Virus record (IMG/VR): IMGVR_UViG_3300043399_000633
Coordinates: 1-64,000 of that record
DNA from: a virus
Direction: 5' to 3' (one strand)
Length of the DNA: 64,000 bases
This document shows, in pieces, positions 46,258-55,157 of the stretch. The position numbers were made by a program, and so were the translations under genes. The notes below the pieces were generated by a model. That model ran no database searches. It had not been told where the DNA came from and saw only the letters and a list, made by a program, of their open reading frames with translations. Positions within the stretch are counted from its first letter, which is position 1, and each line of letters starts with the position of its first letter.

Positions 46258-47018
46258 ATAACTATTTTTCAGCCACTCCAAAGTCTTTATTTATCCTACA
46301 ACTAGTTTCGATGATGATACTAGTATTAGGAACTCCCCATGTAGATTTAAATTGGGTATACGTTATTTTATCTGTCATATTTTTTTATTTATACAGTATC
46401 ATAGGCGTAAGTATGATGTTACACCGATATTATAGTCACAAAAGTTTTAATCTCAATTTTTATCTTAAATGGGTATTGACTATTTTTGCATTACTGGCGA
46501 GCCGTGGAAGTCCATTGGGTTGGGTATATATACATAGAATTCACCACGCTACTAGTGATACTGAAAAAGATCCACATAGCCCACATTGTGACAATTTCAG
46601 GTTTATAGGGTTCAGCCCAAATTATGACGATACCAAAAAAATAAACTATTTTATCGTCAAAGACCTATTAACACCTGCGCACATAAACATTGACAAATAT
46701 TACATGTTAATCATAATTGGATTCTTGCTAATGTTGGGTTTGATAAACTACAATCTAGTAGTTTACATATGGGCATTGCCTGTGCTTATGGTTAGCATAA
46801 GTCAAACAGCATTTAATTATTTTGCACACATGCACGGTTATAGAAATTTTGAGACCAGAGATCGTAGTACAAACAATGTTTACTTGTGGCCATTTATACT
46901 AGGTGATGCCTGGCATAATAATCATCATGCTCATGCAGAAAAATTGTCTACTAAAGTAAAACCATATGAACTAGATCCATTGGCTAGTATAATTACTTGG
47001 TTCAAGCTTGATAAATAA
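46254..47018 (+). CDS. membrane fatty acid desaturase 1
   Basis: 254 residues with three to four membrane segments. The three His boxes are HRYYSH (57-62), HRIHH (94-98) and HNNHH (about 222), the stearoyl-CoA/acyl-lipid Delta9 type with a di-iron centre. SRGSPLGW is also typical. It inserts a double bond in acy-lipid chains in the host membrane. A second desaturase follows. Confidence 0.92.
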   Translation: MNNYFSATPKSLFILQLVSMMILVLGTPHVDLNWVYVILSVIFFYLYSIIGVSMMLHRYYSHKSFNLNFYLKWVLTIFALLASRGSPLGWVYIHRIHHATSDTEKDPHSPHCDNFRFIGFSPNYDDTKKINYFIVKDLLTPAHINIDKYYMLIIIGFLLMLGLINYNLVVYIWALPVLMVSISQTAFNYFAHMHGYRNFETRDRSTNNVYLWPFILGDAWHNNHHAHAEKLSTKVKPYELDPLASIITWFKLDK

Positions 47019-47022
47019 CATC

Positions 47023-47796
47023 ATGATAAAATATATGGCCAGCAGCACAAAAGGTGCACAACTGTTTCAAATTACTGCATTAGTGGGTACCCTTATAGCG
47101 ATTGCATTATATGGGCTATCGATTCAGTCTATATTGCTAATACTATTGGGTTACTTCCTATACGGTTGTCTGGGAATAGTAATAACATTTCATCGATACT
47201 TAACTCACAGAAGTTATGAAACTCATCCATGGCTAATAAAGATTTTTAGCCTATTGGGTTGTTTTTCGGTTACCGGTAGTCCATTAGCTTGGGTAGCGAT
47301 ACATATCAATCATCATTTAAAGAGTGACAAACCCGATGATCCGCATAGCCCATTATACAAGGGTTGGAAAATTTTCACACTTGATTATGTCACACAAGTA
47401 GATAAAGATACTAAATGGCGAATGCGTGGACTAGTAACTGACAAGTATCAACAGTTTTTGCACCGTTATTACTTTCTACTAAACCTGTTGTATAGTTTAA
47501 TGTTGTTTTTGATAGGTGGATTTTATCTTATGGTTTTCCTACACTGGGCTCCTGCTATAGTTACTGCGTTAATGAGCAACGTTGTAAACTATGTAGGGCA
47601 TAAACCAAATTGGATCGGTGGATTCAGAACTTACAATTTACAAGATCAAAGCTCCAACAACTGGATATGGGCGATTCCTAGTTGGGGCGAGTCATGGCAC
47701 AACAATCATCATAGATATCCTAAACGTTCATTTTTTGGAGAAAAATGGTATCAATTAGATATATCTGGTCTAATAATCAAACTTATTAAACAGTAA
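47023..47796 (+). CDS. membrane fatty acid desaturase 2
   Basis: 257 residues from the ATG at 47023; a TTG 15 bp earlier would overlap the previous gene. His boxes are HRYLTH, HINHH and HNNHH, with TGSPLAWVAIH between. It is a paralogue of desaturase 1 with different regions between boxes, so the two may differ in position or substrate. Confidence 0.92.
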   Translation: MIKYMASSTKGAQLFQITALVGTLIAIALYGLSIQSILLILLGYFLYGCLGIVITFHRYLTHRSYETHPWLIKIFSLLGCFSVTGSPLAWVAIHINHHLKSDKPDDPHSPLYKGWKIFTLDYVTQVDKDTKWRMRGLVTDKYQQFLHRYYFLLNLLYSLMLFLIGGFYLMVFLHWAPAIVTALMSNVVNYVGHKPNWIGGFRTYNLQDQSSNNWIWAIPSWGESWHNNHHRYPKRSFFGEKWYQLDISGLIIKLIKQ

Positions 47797-47820
47797 TACT
47801 GTAAAACAAAACTCAATTCT

Positions 47821-48636
47821 ATGTTTTTAGCTCATAAAAATTCCATTGGACAAAATTCTTATCATGTGTTGAATCAATATGATAAGAAAAAAGTCCTTGT
47901 CAAATCAGAAAACTTTTCTCTAGTATCAAACATATGTCCACACCAACAAAGTTTACTATCTGTAAAAAATGGAACAGGTAATCGAGTGTGTCCTTACCAT
48001 AATTGGTCATTCACTATAGGTGGAAGTCCTATTACTAGCGGAAGAACTGGGTACTATTGTCAAAACAATACTGCATTAAAAACAGAACAAGTTTATGAAT
48101 GGAATAGTTTATTGTTTTCCACCGACGTCGATTTTAAATGTGACCACGATTTTAGTAAATTGATATTGATGGAACATAGGATCGACAGTGTAAAAGCAGA
48201 TTATAGAAACATTATGGACTTGTTTCTAGATGTAGATCATATTCCTACTGTACACGCAGGTGTTTATGATATGATAGGTATAACTGATACTAACGTGAAT
48301 TGGCAATTCTATCATAACGGTAGTATTCAAACTGTAGCCCAAGGCGCGTCTTGGATTGCATTGTATCCAAATACTATGATTGAATGGCAAAAGGGTTCAC
48401 TTTTTGTTACCGTTGCATTACCGATTGACAATAATTTGTCAAAAGTTTGTGTCTATAAATATATGGATTACACCTATTCCACATTGTGGAATATAAACGA
48501 AAAAGTCTGGGAAACTGCTTGGGCTCAAGACAAAGCACAAGCCGAATTGATAACTAAGTTTTCAGAAAACTTAAGCAACTTAGAGCCCCAAAAAATACAC
48601 TACAGAGATTTTTTACGATCACATGGAACTAATTAA
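47821..48636 (+). CDS. compact Rieske non-heme iron oxygenase
   Basis: 271 residues. The Rieske [2Fe-2S] site is C39-P-H41 and C57-P-Y-H60. The catalytic iron motif is DVDH(140)IPTVH(145), spaced H-x4-H as in ring and amine oxygenases. The full protein is shorter than usual alpha subunits (about 350-450). It hydroxylates or demethylates an unknown substrate with electrons from a reductase not encoded here. It overlaps the PP-loop gene by 14 bp. Confidence 0.88.
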   Translation: MFLAHKNSIGQNSYHVLNQYDKKKVLVKSENFSLVSNICPHQQSLLSVKNGTGNRVCPYHNWSFTIGGSPITSGRTGYYCQNNTALKTEQVYEWNSLLFSTDVDFKCDHDFSKLILMEHRIDSVKADYRNIMDLFLDVDHIPTVHAGVYDMIGITDTNVNWQFYHNGSIQTVAQGASWIALYPNTMIEWQKGSLFVTVALPIDNNLSKVCVYKYMDYTYSTLWNINEKVWETAWAQDKAQAELITKFSENLSNLEPQKIHYRDFLRSHGTN

Positions 48637-49531
48637 AGATAACTATTTATATGGTACTGGGCACGGTGATACGTGGCATGTAAATATTGATCCACCAAAA
48701 AGACAAGTAAAAACCTATTTTGAAGAAACGCTAGAAGCAGTTGAATATGTATATGCTAATAAAACTGGAAAATTTCAAGTACTTTACAGTGGTGGTATAG
48801 ATAGTCAGTATGTCTGTGAAGTTTTGCTGCATTTGGGTATAGTGTTTGATCCTGTAATTATTGAATTGAAAAACTCAAATGGTGAGGTACTTAATATGCA
48901 TGATATAAAATATGCATATGAGTTTTGCCAATCTAAAAATTTAACCCCGACAATTTATGATTTTGATTTTACTAAATTTTTGGATAGCGGAAAAAATGTT
49001 GAAATCGCTGAATCCGTGACATGTTGTTCATTTGCATTACCTGCAACTATGTATGTTGCTAGTCAATTAGACGGATTTACTTTGTTAGGAAATGATCCTC
49101 CCTACATGAGATTAGAACCAAACAATGTTTGGGTTTTAGAAGAATTAGAGTACATTCATAGTCTATTAAGATTTTATAAAAAATATAAAGTTAACGGATG
49201 TCCGTTTTTACTATCATATACCCCCGAAATGATGTTATCGTTTCTGATGGACCCCAGTATTGTTGCATTGGGTACTGGTAAGATGCCAGGCAAGAAAGGC
49301 ACAAACTCTACGAAGGCACAAGTTTTTAACAATGGCTCTAATTTTAATATACCTTCGTATGATTTTGTATCTAAAACACGTGTTAAACAAACCGGGTATG
49401 AACAAATCTATCATTCAGAATTGCGCGAACATCCTAATATGAAAATATTTGAGGAGTTCAAAACTAAATGGAACGGAGAATATCTAGAACCATATGTTGA
49501 TGTAGTGAAACGTTTATCGGTAAACCAATGA
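48623..49531 (+). CDS. PP-loop ATPase 1
   Basis: 302 residues. LYSGGIDSQY (56-61 is the SGGxDS P-loop) defines the N-type ATP pyrophosphatase group (asparagine synthetase, QueC, NAD synthetase). Such enzymes adenylate a carboxyl or carbonyl and then form an amide or similar bond. No glutaminase or tRNA-binding domain is seen. It is the first of three PP-loop genes in the island. Confidence 0.8.
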   Translation: MELIKDNYLYGTGHGDTWHVNIDPPKRQVKTYFEETLEAVEYVYANKTGKFQVLYSGGIDSQYVCEVLLHLGIVFDPVIIELKNSNGEVLNMHDIKYAYEFCQSKNLTPTIYDFDFTKFLDSGKNVEIAESVTCCSFALPATMYVASQLDGFTLLGNDPPYMRLEPNNVWVLEELEYIHSLLRFYKKYKVNGCPFLLSYTPEMMLSFLMDPSIVALGTGKMPGKKGTNSTKAQVFNNGSNFNIPSYDFVSKTRVKQTGYEQIYHSELREHPNMKIFEEFKTKWNGEYLEPYVDVVKRLSVNQ

Positions 49532-49965
49532 ATCATTTAGAAATCTTAGACACATACAAAAATTATCAATACGTGTACATGGACAATTGCGAAGAATTGT
49601 CTAAAGAATATGACAGAATGTATGGTATCATTAAAGCTAGTGGTCATGCATTGGCTTCAGACGCATGGCCACTAGATGGTGGAATCTTATTGAAAAATGA
49701 CAACGAAGTCATTGCCGGCGCATTCTTTAACTTATCTAAAAGTCGTGGATCACTATTAATACATATTATCTTTGTTGAAGAACAACATAGAAAACAAGGT
49801 ATATACATTAAAATGCATTCTTTGATAGACCAAATTGGTAAAAAATTGGATCGTTCATCTATCTATTCATATATACACGCAGATAATGAAGTTATGCAAA
49901 ACCATATCATTACAAAAGTAGGATACAAAACAGTTATGCAATTGGTAAAAAGAGAAATCAAATGA
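49528..49965 (+). CDS. GNAT family acetyltransferase
   Basis: 145 residues. IHIIFVEEQHRKQGIYIKMHSLI fits motif A, with the (R/Q)-x2-G-x loop as RKQGIY, which binds acyl-CoA. ENEVMQ...KVGYK-like ends (MQNHIITKVGYKT) are also typical. It acylates an amine. Coupled by ATGA on both sides between a PP-loop gene and an oxygenase. Confidence 0.75.
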   Translation: MNHLEILDTYKNYQYVYMDNCEELSKEYDRMYGIIKASGHALASDAWPLDGGILLKNDNEVIAGAFFNLSKSRGSLLIHIIFVEEQHRKQGIYIKMHSLIDQIGKKLDRSSIYSYIHADNEVMQNHIITKVGYKTVMQLVKREIK

Positions 49966-50474
49966 CTGATGAACTATTTTATAAAATAGAGCAAGATGTA
50001 ATTTTCTTAGACAAAGTGCGAGAATTTGCATCTACTGCTGAGTGGAAATGGGTACCATTCATGCATATCTCTCCCAACTTTCAAAAAACTTTGGGATTAG
50101 AATTGACCAAGCAAGATTCTTTATTAAGCAAATTGCAAAACAAATTTAACAGTACATTGCGTTTATATATGTTTCCTAGCATGACAGTATATAATTGGCA
50201 CAGAGATGCTGAAATGGGATGCTCATTAAATCTAGTTATGGAAGACTATGACTCACATACCTTGTTTAACCCAAGCGACAACAAAGAAATTATAGATAAT
50301 GTGATTGAATTAAAATATGAAAAAAACAAATGGCATTTATTCAACTCGCAGATTTTACATACTGTTTTGAATTTGGGATCTAATAATAGAATATTATTGA
50401 CTGTTACGTTCCCCAAACAAGTTAAATATCAAGAAGTACTTGAATATCTTAAAATAGAAGGATTAGTACCATGA
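49962..50474 (+). CDS. small 2OG-Fe(II) oxygenase-like protein 7
   Basis: 170 residues. H80-R-D82 (NWHRDAEMG), H133 (LHTVLNLG) and R143 (NNRILLTV) are in place. It resembles protein 4 (DYDSHTLFNPSD against GFDSHCYFADPTD). It is coupled to a PP-loop gene. Confidence 0.78.
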   Translation: MTDELFYKIEQDVIFLDKVREFASTAEWKWVPFMHISPNFQKTLGLELTKQDSLLSKLQNKFNSTLRLYMFPSMTVYNWHRDAEMGCSLNLVMEDYDSHTLFNPSDNKEIIDNVIELKYEKNKWHLFNSQILHTVLNLGSNNRILLTVTFPKQVKYQEVLEYLKIEGLVP

Positions 50475-51697
50475 ATACTAAATTAGGTTATTACAAAGTA
50501 GGTCACCATGTATTCTACAACAAGCTACAAGCTATATTGTACGCCAATCCTAGTAAAGCAGACATCACCTGGCATTTTAACAATGAAATATTCGACAGTT
50601 ATGATTGGACTAATGAACCTCCTATGTCTTTAGACATTATTTACGCAGAACGTGCTAAACAGATAAGAGAACAGTTTGACTACCTTATAATTATGGCTAG
50701 CGGCGGCGCGGATAGTACTAATGTCATCTACAGTTTTTTAAACAATAATATTATTGTTGATGAAATTATTGCAGCCGCGCCAATGAGCGGTTTAAAAAAT
50801 TGGCATATTGATCTATCCGACAAGTCTGCAAATAATACTGTTACAGAAACACTAGTAACGCAGCTTCCTTTAATGGATAAAATATCCAAAACACATCCCG
50901 GCATAAAATTAACACTGCATGATTATTTTGATGACATTCTTAAGATGAAAACTGATGAATGGATTTATGAATCATCTGCACATTGGATTCATTTTTCAGG
51001 ATCAACACGACATTCACTAGATAAGTTTTCACATATTAAAGATATGGCTGAGGCAGGTAAAAGGATAGGTGTTATATATGGAATAGACAAGCCCATTATA
51101 TGCAGAGCAGAATCAGGTAACTTGTATACGGTAGTAATGGATCCGGTTGTCAACGTAGTGACACCGCATTTTAAAGATAGATACCCCAATGTCGAATCTG
51201 TGTTGTTTTATTATTCTCCCGACATGCCAGAACTGATGATCAAACAGGCTCATGAAGTATGCAGGTGGATATATCGACCTGAAAACTCCTACGCCAAATC
51301 TGTGTTATGGGATAAATCAAAATCATTCGAATTCAATACTAATATCGAGAGAGGAAGTAACTGGCAACGTGCTATAATTCCTTGTATTTACCCTTCTATC
51401 AGAAGTCAACACGGTGTTTGGCAAGCAGCAAAACAGGGATTAGGATTTAGAGGTGGGTTTCAATTAGATCAATGGATATTAAAATTATATGGACAGGAAA
51501 AATTTGTACAAATGGTTGAAAGCGACTTGAAACTGTTTATTAAAAAAATAGATATGAAATATATAATTAGCGACAACAAAGCGGACGGATTTATTCGCTT
51601 TTACCACTATTGGAAAATTGGTCATGAGCGTGAATTTTATCCCACATCGATAGACGATATAAATATCAACTATGCTAACTTTAAGGAAAAGATATGA
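50471..51697 (+). CDS. PP-loop ATPase 2
   Basis: 408 residues. IMASGGADSTNVIYSFL (SGGxDS at 77-82) is the ATP site. The N-terminus (WTNEPPMSLDIIYAERAKQIREQFDY) is shared with the minus-strand gene at 55158 (WKNESPLSLKTLYKDRAEQLRSKYDF), so these two are paralogues. It overlaps a Bug-type receptor gene by 4 bp, the same partner as its paralogue has. Confidence 0.82.
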   Translation: MNTKLGYYKVGHHVFYNKLQAILYANPSKADITWHFNNEIFDSYDWTNEPPMSLDIIYAERAKQIREQFDYLIIMASGGADSTNVIYSFLNNNIIVDEIIAAAPMSGLKNWHIDLSDKSANNTVTETLVTQLPLMDKISKTHPGIKLTLHDYFDDILKMKTDEWIYESSAHWIHFSGSTRHSLDKFSHIKDMAEAGKRIGVIYGIDKPIICRAESGNLYTVVMDPVVNVVTPHFKDRYPNVESVLFYYSPDMPELMIKQAHEVCRWIYRPENSYAKSVLWDKSKSFEFNTNIERGSNWQRAIIPCIYPSIRSQHGVWQAAKQGLGFRGGFQLDQWILKLYGQEKFVQMVESDLKLFIKKIDMKYIISDNKADGFIRFYHYWKIGHEREFYPTSIDDININYANFKEKI

Positions 51698-52587
51698 AAA
51701 AAATATTGGCACTAATGGCTTTGATGATAGGATCTATTGCTAATGCAGGAATAACTGTTCCAGTATACTGGCCGTTTGCGGCCGGCAGCTCGCAAGCAAA
51801 CATGGTTAGATCAATGATCGATAACGCAAATACACAGCAAAATAAATATCAGTTTATATTTGTACACAAACCCGGTGCAGGAGGCTCAGTAGCAGCTAAC
51901 TCTGTTTTGGAATCAAAAGATTTAGCTATTCTAGCGTCTACCAGTAGTTTCTATATTAGACCAATGTTGTTTAAAGAAAGTCACAACATAGATGATTTTA
52001 ATATGGTTTCTTTAGTTTGTACTGCTCAACCGTTGGCTATATACTCTAAGAAGATTAGTCGCCTTTCAGATGTTCAGGGCAGAGAAATTTCGTTAGGTGT
52101 CATTCCCGGCTCTATCACTACATTAGTTACGAGAGCAATCAAACGAGAGAATCCAGACATTAGAATATTAGAGGTGCCATACAAAGGAACACCAGAAGCT
52201 ACAAGTGACATGTTGGGAGGACATATCGACGGAAGTGTTGATTTTATTGGTACTTCAGTGACTGCACGATTTAGTAATGATATTAAAGTTTTAGGCATTA
52301 CGGGTAGAAGAAACATAAACAATTATCCTACCTTTCAGTCATTAAAAGTTAATGGACTAGAAAATATTACGAATGACTATTTTTATTTTGTTAGTAAATC
52401 AATAGATAGGTCAACTAGACAGGAATTAAATAGAATTTTAAACAATGCTTACACTGAAAGAACAAAGTTTTTATGTGAAGATGATTTCGGGGAACTAGTT
52501 AAATCCCCGTTCAATCAAATAGACATCATACATCAGGCTAATAAGTCCCGTTGGGAAAAGTTAACAGATGGGTTCAATAAAGAGTAA
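51694..52587 (+). CDS. Bug/TctC-type periplasmic solute receptor 1
   Basis: 297 residues with a signal peptide cut near IANA (18). HKPGAGGSVAAN, VPYKGTPEATSDMLGGHIDG and LGITGRRNINNYPTF are hallmarks of the tripartite tricarboxylate receptor (Bug) family of Betaproteobacteria. It binds a carboxylated solute in the periplasm. No transporter membrane subunit is encoded here. It is an unusual cargo for a phage. Confidence 0.92.
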   Translation: MKKILALMALMIGSIANAGITVPVYWPFAAGSSQANMVRSMIDNANTQQNKYQFIFVHKPGAGGSVAANSVLESKDLAILASTSSFYIRPMLFKESHNIDDFNMVSLVCTAQPLAIYSKKISRLSDVQGREISLGVIPGSITTLVTRAIKRENPDIRILEVPYKGTPEATSDMLGGHIDGSVDFIGTSVTARFSNDIKVLGITGRRNINNYPTFQSLKVNGLENITNDYFYFVSKSIDRSTRQELNRILNNAYTERTKFLCEDDFGELVKSPFNQIDIIHQANKSRWEKLTDGFNKE

Positions 52588-52593
52588 TAAATA
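52587..52593 (+). promoter_or_regulatory. late promoter motif
   Basis: ATAAATA overlapping the end of the receptor gene, 28 bp before the ATG at 52621. RBS AGAGGAG. Confidence 0.5.
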
Positions 52594-52620
52594 CTACAAT
52601 AACCTAGAGGAGTAAAGAAA

Positions 52621-52905
52621 ATGCCAATAGAAATAACATTAGTTTTTATTAGACCTTCTGCGGCAGTGCCGTGGTTTCATGAAACATGGCCCCCTTCGCA
52701 TGCAGAGTACATTAAAACTCATTATAAAGATACTGGAAAATTTGAAGGGTCAAGTGAACAAATCGGCGAAACAACACTAATTAACACTTTTCGTTTTGCT
52801 AGTCCGGAAGCTATGGAAGAATTCATCAGTGATCCTTATTTAGTATCGATGAAAGAAGCTAGAGATATCTATAACCGTACTAATAATATAGAACTATTGG
52901 GGTAA
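52621..52905 (+). CDS. small ferredoxin-like alpha/beta-barrel protein
   Basis: 94 residues. The pattern of two beta-alpha-beta halves (EITLVFIRPS, TTLINTFRFASPEAMEEFISDPYL) resembles dimeric ABM/Dabb monooxygenase-like domains; no cofactor is required in that family. It could be a small oxygenase or cyclase of the island. It has its own late promoter motif and RBS. It faces the minus-strand radical SAM gene, 22 bp away. Confidence 0.6.
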   Translation: MPIEITLVFIRPSAAVPWFHETWPPSHAEYIKTHYKDTGKFEGSSEQIGETTLINTFRFASPEAMEEFISDPYLVSMKEARDIYNRTNNIELLG

Positions 52906-52927
52906 TATGGACGTCATTTTGAGTTGA

Positions 52928-54556
52928 TTAAATACTACTATATAGTTCCGTATTGACAAATTCTAAATTTTTTTTAGTCCACTCATATACCGAAATTAAT
53001 CTATTTGATTCTAACATACCTATACTACTAAACTTTTGATAGTATAAGTAACTACAATCGATTAAGTTTTGTACTTTATGTTTATTTTTAAATAGATTTC
53101 TTTCAGTGTTGTATGTGACCTGGTATGAATTTCTACTGTTGTAGATGTAAAATAATATCATTCCTTCATACCATTCACGTTCATTCATTGAATATGTGCT
53201 CACTACAGCTTTGGGTATTACCCAATTTTTTTGAATTTGATTATTAAATGCTTCTCCATGTCCTACGATTTCTATTTTTTTAATTACTAATTTAAATTTG
53301 TCAATATAAGACTGATTTGCGGCAGGGGTATTAGGTAAAATTTCAAATGGCAAATGGTGAGCAAACATGTCCAACGTACCTGCTTCTGCCATATTATTCT
53401 CTAAATTTTTCAATGTTTGTCCTGGTAACCCCCAAATAAAAGTAAGTCTATTGGTATATTTTATGTGTGAAATATTCCCATACTTGTTTTTAATATTAAT
53501 AATTAACTGTTTGTGGTCTGGCCACGGTACCTCTGGTCTGTTGATATTTTCGAGTACAGTTTTATCTAAATCTTGAAGATCAAATTTATATCCTTTAGTG
53601 ACTTCGGCTTCTATCATCTTATCAAGTAAATAGAATACTTTTTGCTTATTCAATTTACTCCACTGGGGATTGAAAATCTCAGGACCTTTATTGTTATTAT
53701 TTATTTTTTTCTCGCACCAATACTCTATGATGTGTTCGTCTTGAGGCGTTAATCCAACGTTTGGATTAGTCCAATACACAAAAGATAAATTCCATTCAAA
53801 AAAAAGGTCTATTTCTTTTCTCCATAATGGTTCTAATTCATCCTTACCCCATATTCTTACTTTGTTGTGTAACCCGGAACTCCAATCACAAAAACTACAT
53901 GCATATGGGCATCCTTTTGTCGTTTCCCAAACTATTAGTAATTTGTGATCAATATTATCTACGGGAAAATAGGTTTTAAAATACTCTTTAATATCTTCCA
54001 AAAAAGAGAAAATTTCATTCTTATATTCAATATAAGGACTCTTACTAAGTGTTTTTTTATTAACGAACACCTCATGAGGGTAAACTGTTGTACTATCAGC
54101 CGCATTTATAAGTTTTACATCATGCCCGGCTAAAAAATCTAGTATTTTAGTAAATGCATCTTCACCGTCACCGTATACGGCAAAATCTATGTAATAGTTA
54201 TCTACAAAAAAACTTGAATTTTTATGAGCATCTATCTCGGGTCCTCCCACAATGATTATTAAATTCTCAAATAGTGACTTTAACTGTTTTGCTAGACTAA
54301 AGAAAAATTCACGATTCCATACATAAACACTAAATGCTAAAATGTCAATTTTTTCTTTGATAATCAGATCAGTTAGTATTTTTAAATTGTCTTCAATATG
54401 ATTCAGTAAAAACAATGGAGAAGTCCAAATATATTGATTTTTAGATAACCCCGTTGTTTGATGATTTATTTTCAAAAACCAATGTATTGGTGACACATAA
54501 TACTGAAGCGTCGCCGGACATGAGCTTGTAATTGTTTTTATTTTTTTCATGATCAA
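52928..54556 (-). CDS. B12-binding-type radical SAM enzyme 3
   Basis: 542 residues. The N-terminal domain (VVGGPEIDAH, GDGEDAFTKIL) is the B12-binding-like fold, followed by the radical SAM site CPYACSFC (about 218-225). FLWGLPGQT-like and LPFEILPNTPAA segments close the barrel. Such enzymes often methylate unreactive carbons or rearrange. B12 itself may not bind, since the DxHxxG motif is not clear. It overlaps oxygenase 8 by 4 bp. Confidence 0.88.
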   Translation of the reverse strand: MIMKKIKTITSSCPATLQYYVSPIHWFLKINHQTTGLSKNQYIWTSPLFLLNHIEDNLKILTDLIIKEKIDILAFSVYVWNREFFFSLAKQLKSLFENLIIIVGGPEIDAHKNSSFFVDNYYIDFAVYGDGEDAFTKILDFLAGHDVKLINAADSTTVYPHEVFVNKKTLSKSPYIEYKNEIFSFLEDIKEYFKTYFPVDNIDHKLLIVWETTKGCPYACSFCDWSSGLHNKVRIWGKDELEPLWRKEIDLFFEWNLSFVYWTNPNVGLTPQDEHIIEYWCEKKINNNNKGPEIFNPQWSKLNKQKVFYLLDKMIEAEVTKGYKFDLQDLDKTVLENINRPEVPWPDHKQLIINIKNKYGNISHIKYTNRLTFIWGLPGQTLKNLENNMAEAGTLDMFAHHLPFEILPNTPAANQSYIDKFKLVIKKIEIVGHGEAFNNQIQKNWVIPKAVVSTYSMNEREWYEGMILFYIYNSRNSYQVTYNTERNLFKNKHKVQNLIDCSYLYYQKFSSIGMLESNRLISVYEWTKKNLEFVNTELYSSI

Positions 54557-55149
54557 GTAAGCAAGTGTGGGTATTTTTTAACGAAGTCATGAAAAGTCAA
54601 ATTAAAGAAAGAAAGAGTAAAGATTATTCGTGTATTTTCAATATTTTCAATGCTGTGTGCCTGCCTAACACTCAAAGCATACCATTTATTGATTTCTAAA
54701 TGATACTCTTTGTCTACTGTCAAATCTTCATATTTAAATACATTTCCTGTACCTGGCCCGGATTTAAAATCTCCATGTGTAGTGTACATTACAGTTTTAA
54801 CATCTTTCCCTCCATCTTTGATATAAAAATTCAATGCAAAAATCCTTACCCGATCTGCATGCGGAGGCCAACATGCATATTGAAATTCTTCTTCTCTTAT
54901 GTTTTTAATTACACCGACTGCTGCTTTGAAATCCTCTTCGAAGAAATTTTCAAATTCTTTCTTTGCTAAGTAATTTAACTCCATGTCATCTTCAACAAAT
55001 TTTCTAGAAACACTGTTTTTTTTGTAATCTTGTATTTTGTCATGCATTGCCTTTAACTCTAACTCTAATGGAGCAGAGTTAGCGATTCGGTACGCTGCAT
55101 TTATAATATCCTCTGAGGGCATTGGAATATTTTTTAATTCTATAATCAT
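54553..55149 (-). CDS. small 2OG-Fe(II) oxygenase-like protein 8
   Basis: 198 residues. H97-A-D99 (PPHADRVR), H165 (QAHSIENI) and R174 (NTRIIFT) complete the ligand set. It lies between a PP-loop gene and a radical SAM gene on the minus strand, a mirror of the plus-strand order of the same families. Confidence 0.78.
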   Translation of the reverse strand: MIIELKNIPMPSEDIINAAYRIANSAPLELELKAMHDKIQDYKKNSVSRKFVEDDMELNYLAKKEFENFFEEDFKAAVGVIKNIREEEFQYACWPPHADRVRIFALNFYIKDGGKDVKTVMYTTHGDFKSGPGTGNVFKYEDLTVDKEYHLEINKWYALSVRQAHSIENIENTRIIFTLSFFNLTFHDFVKKYPHLLT

Positions 55150-55157
55150 GTCAATAT

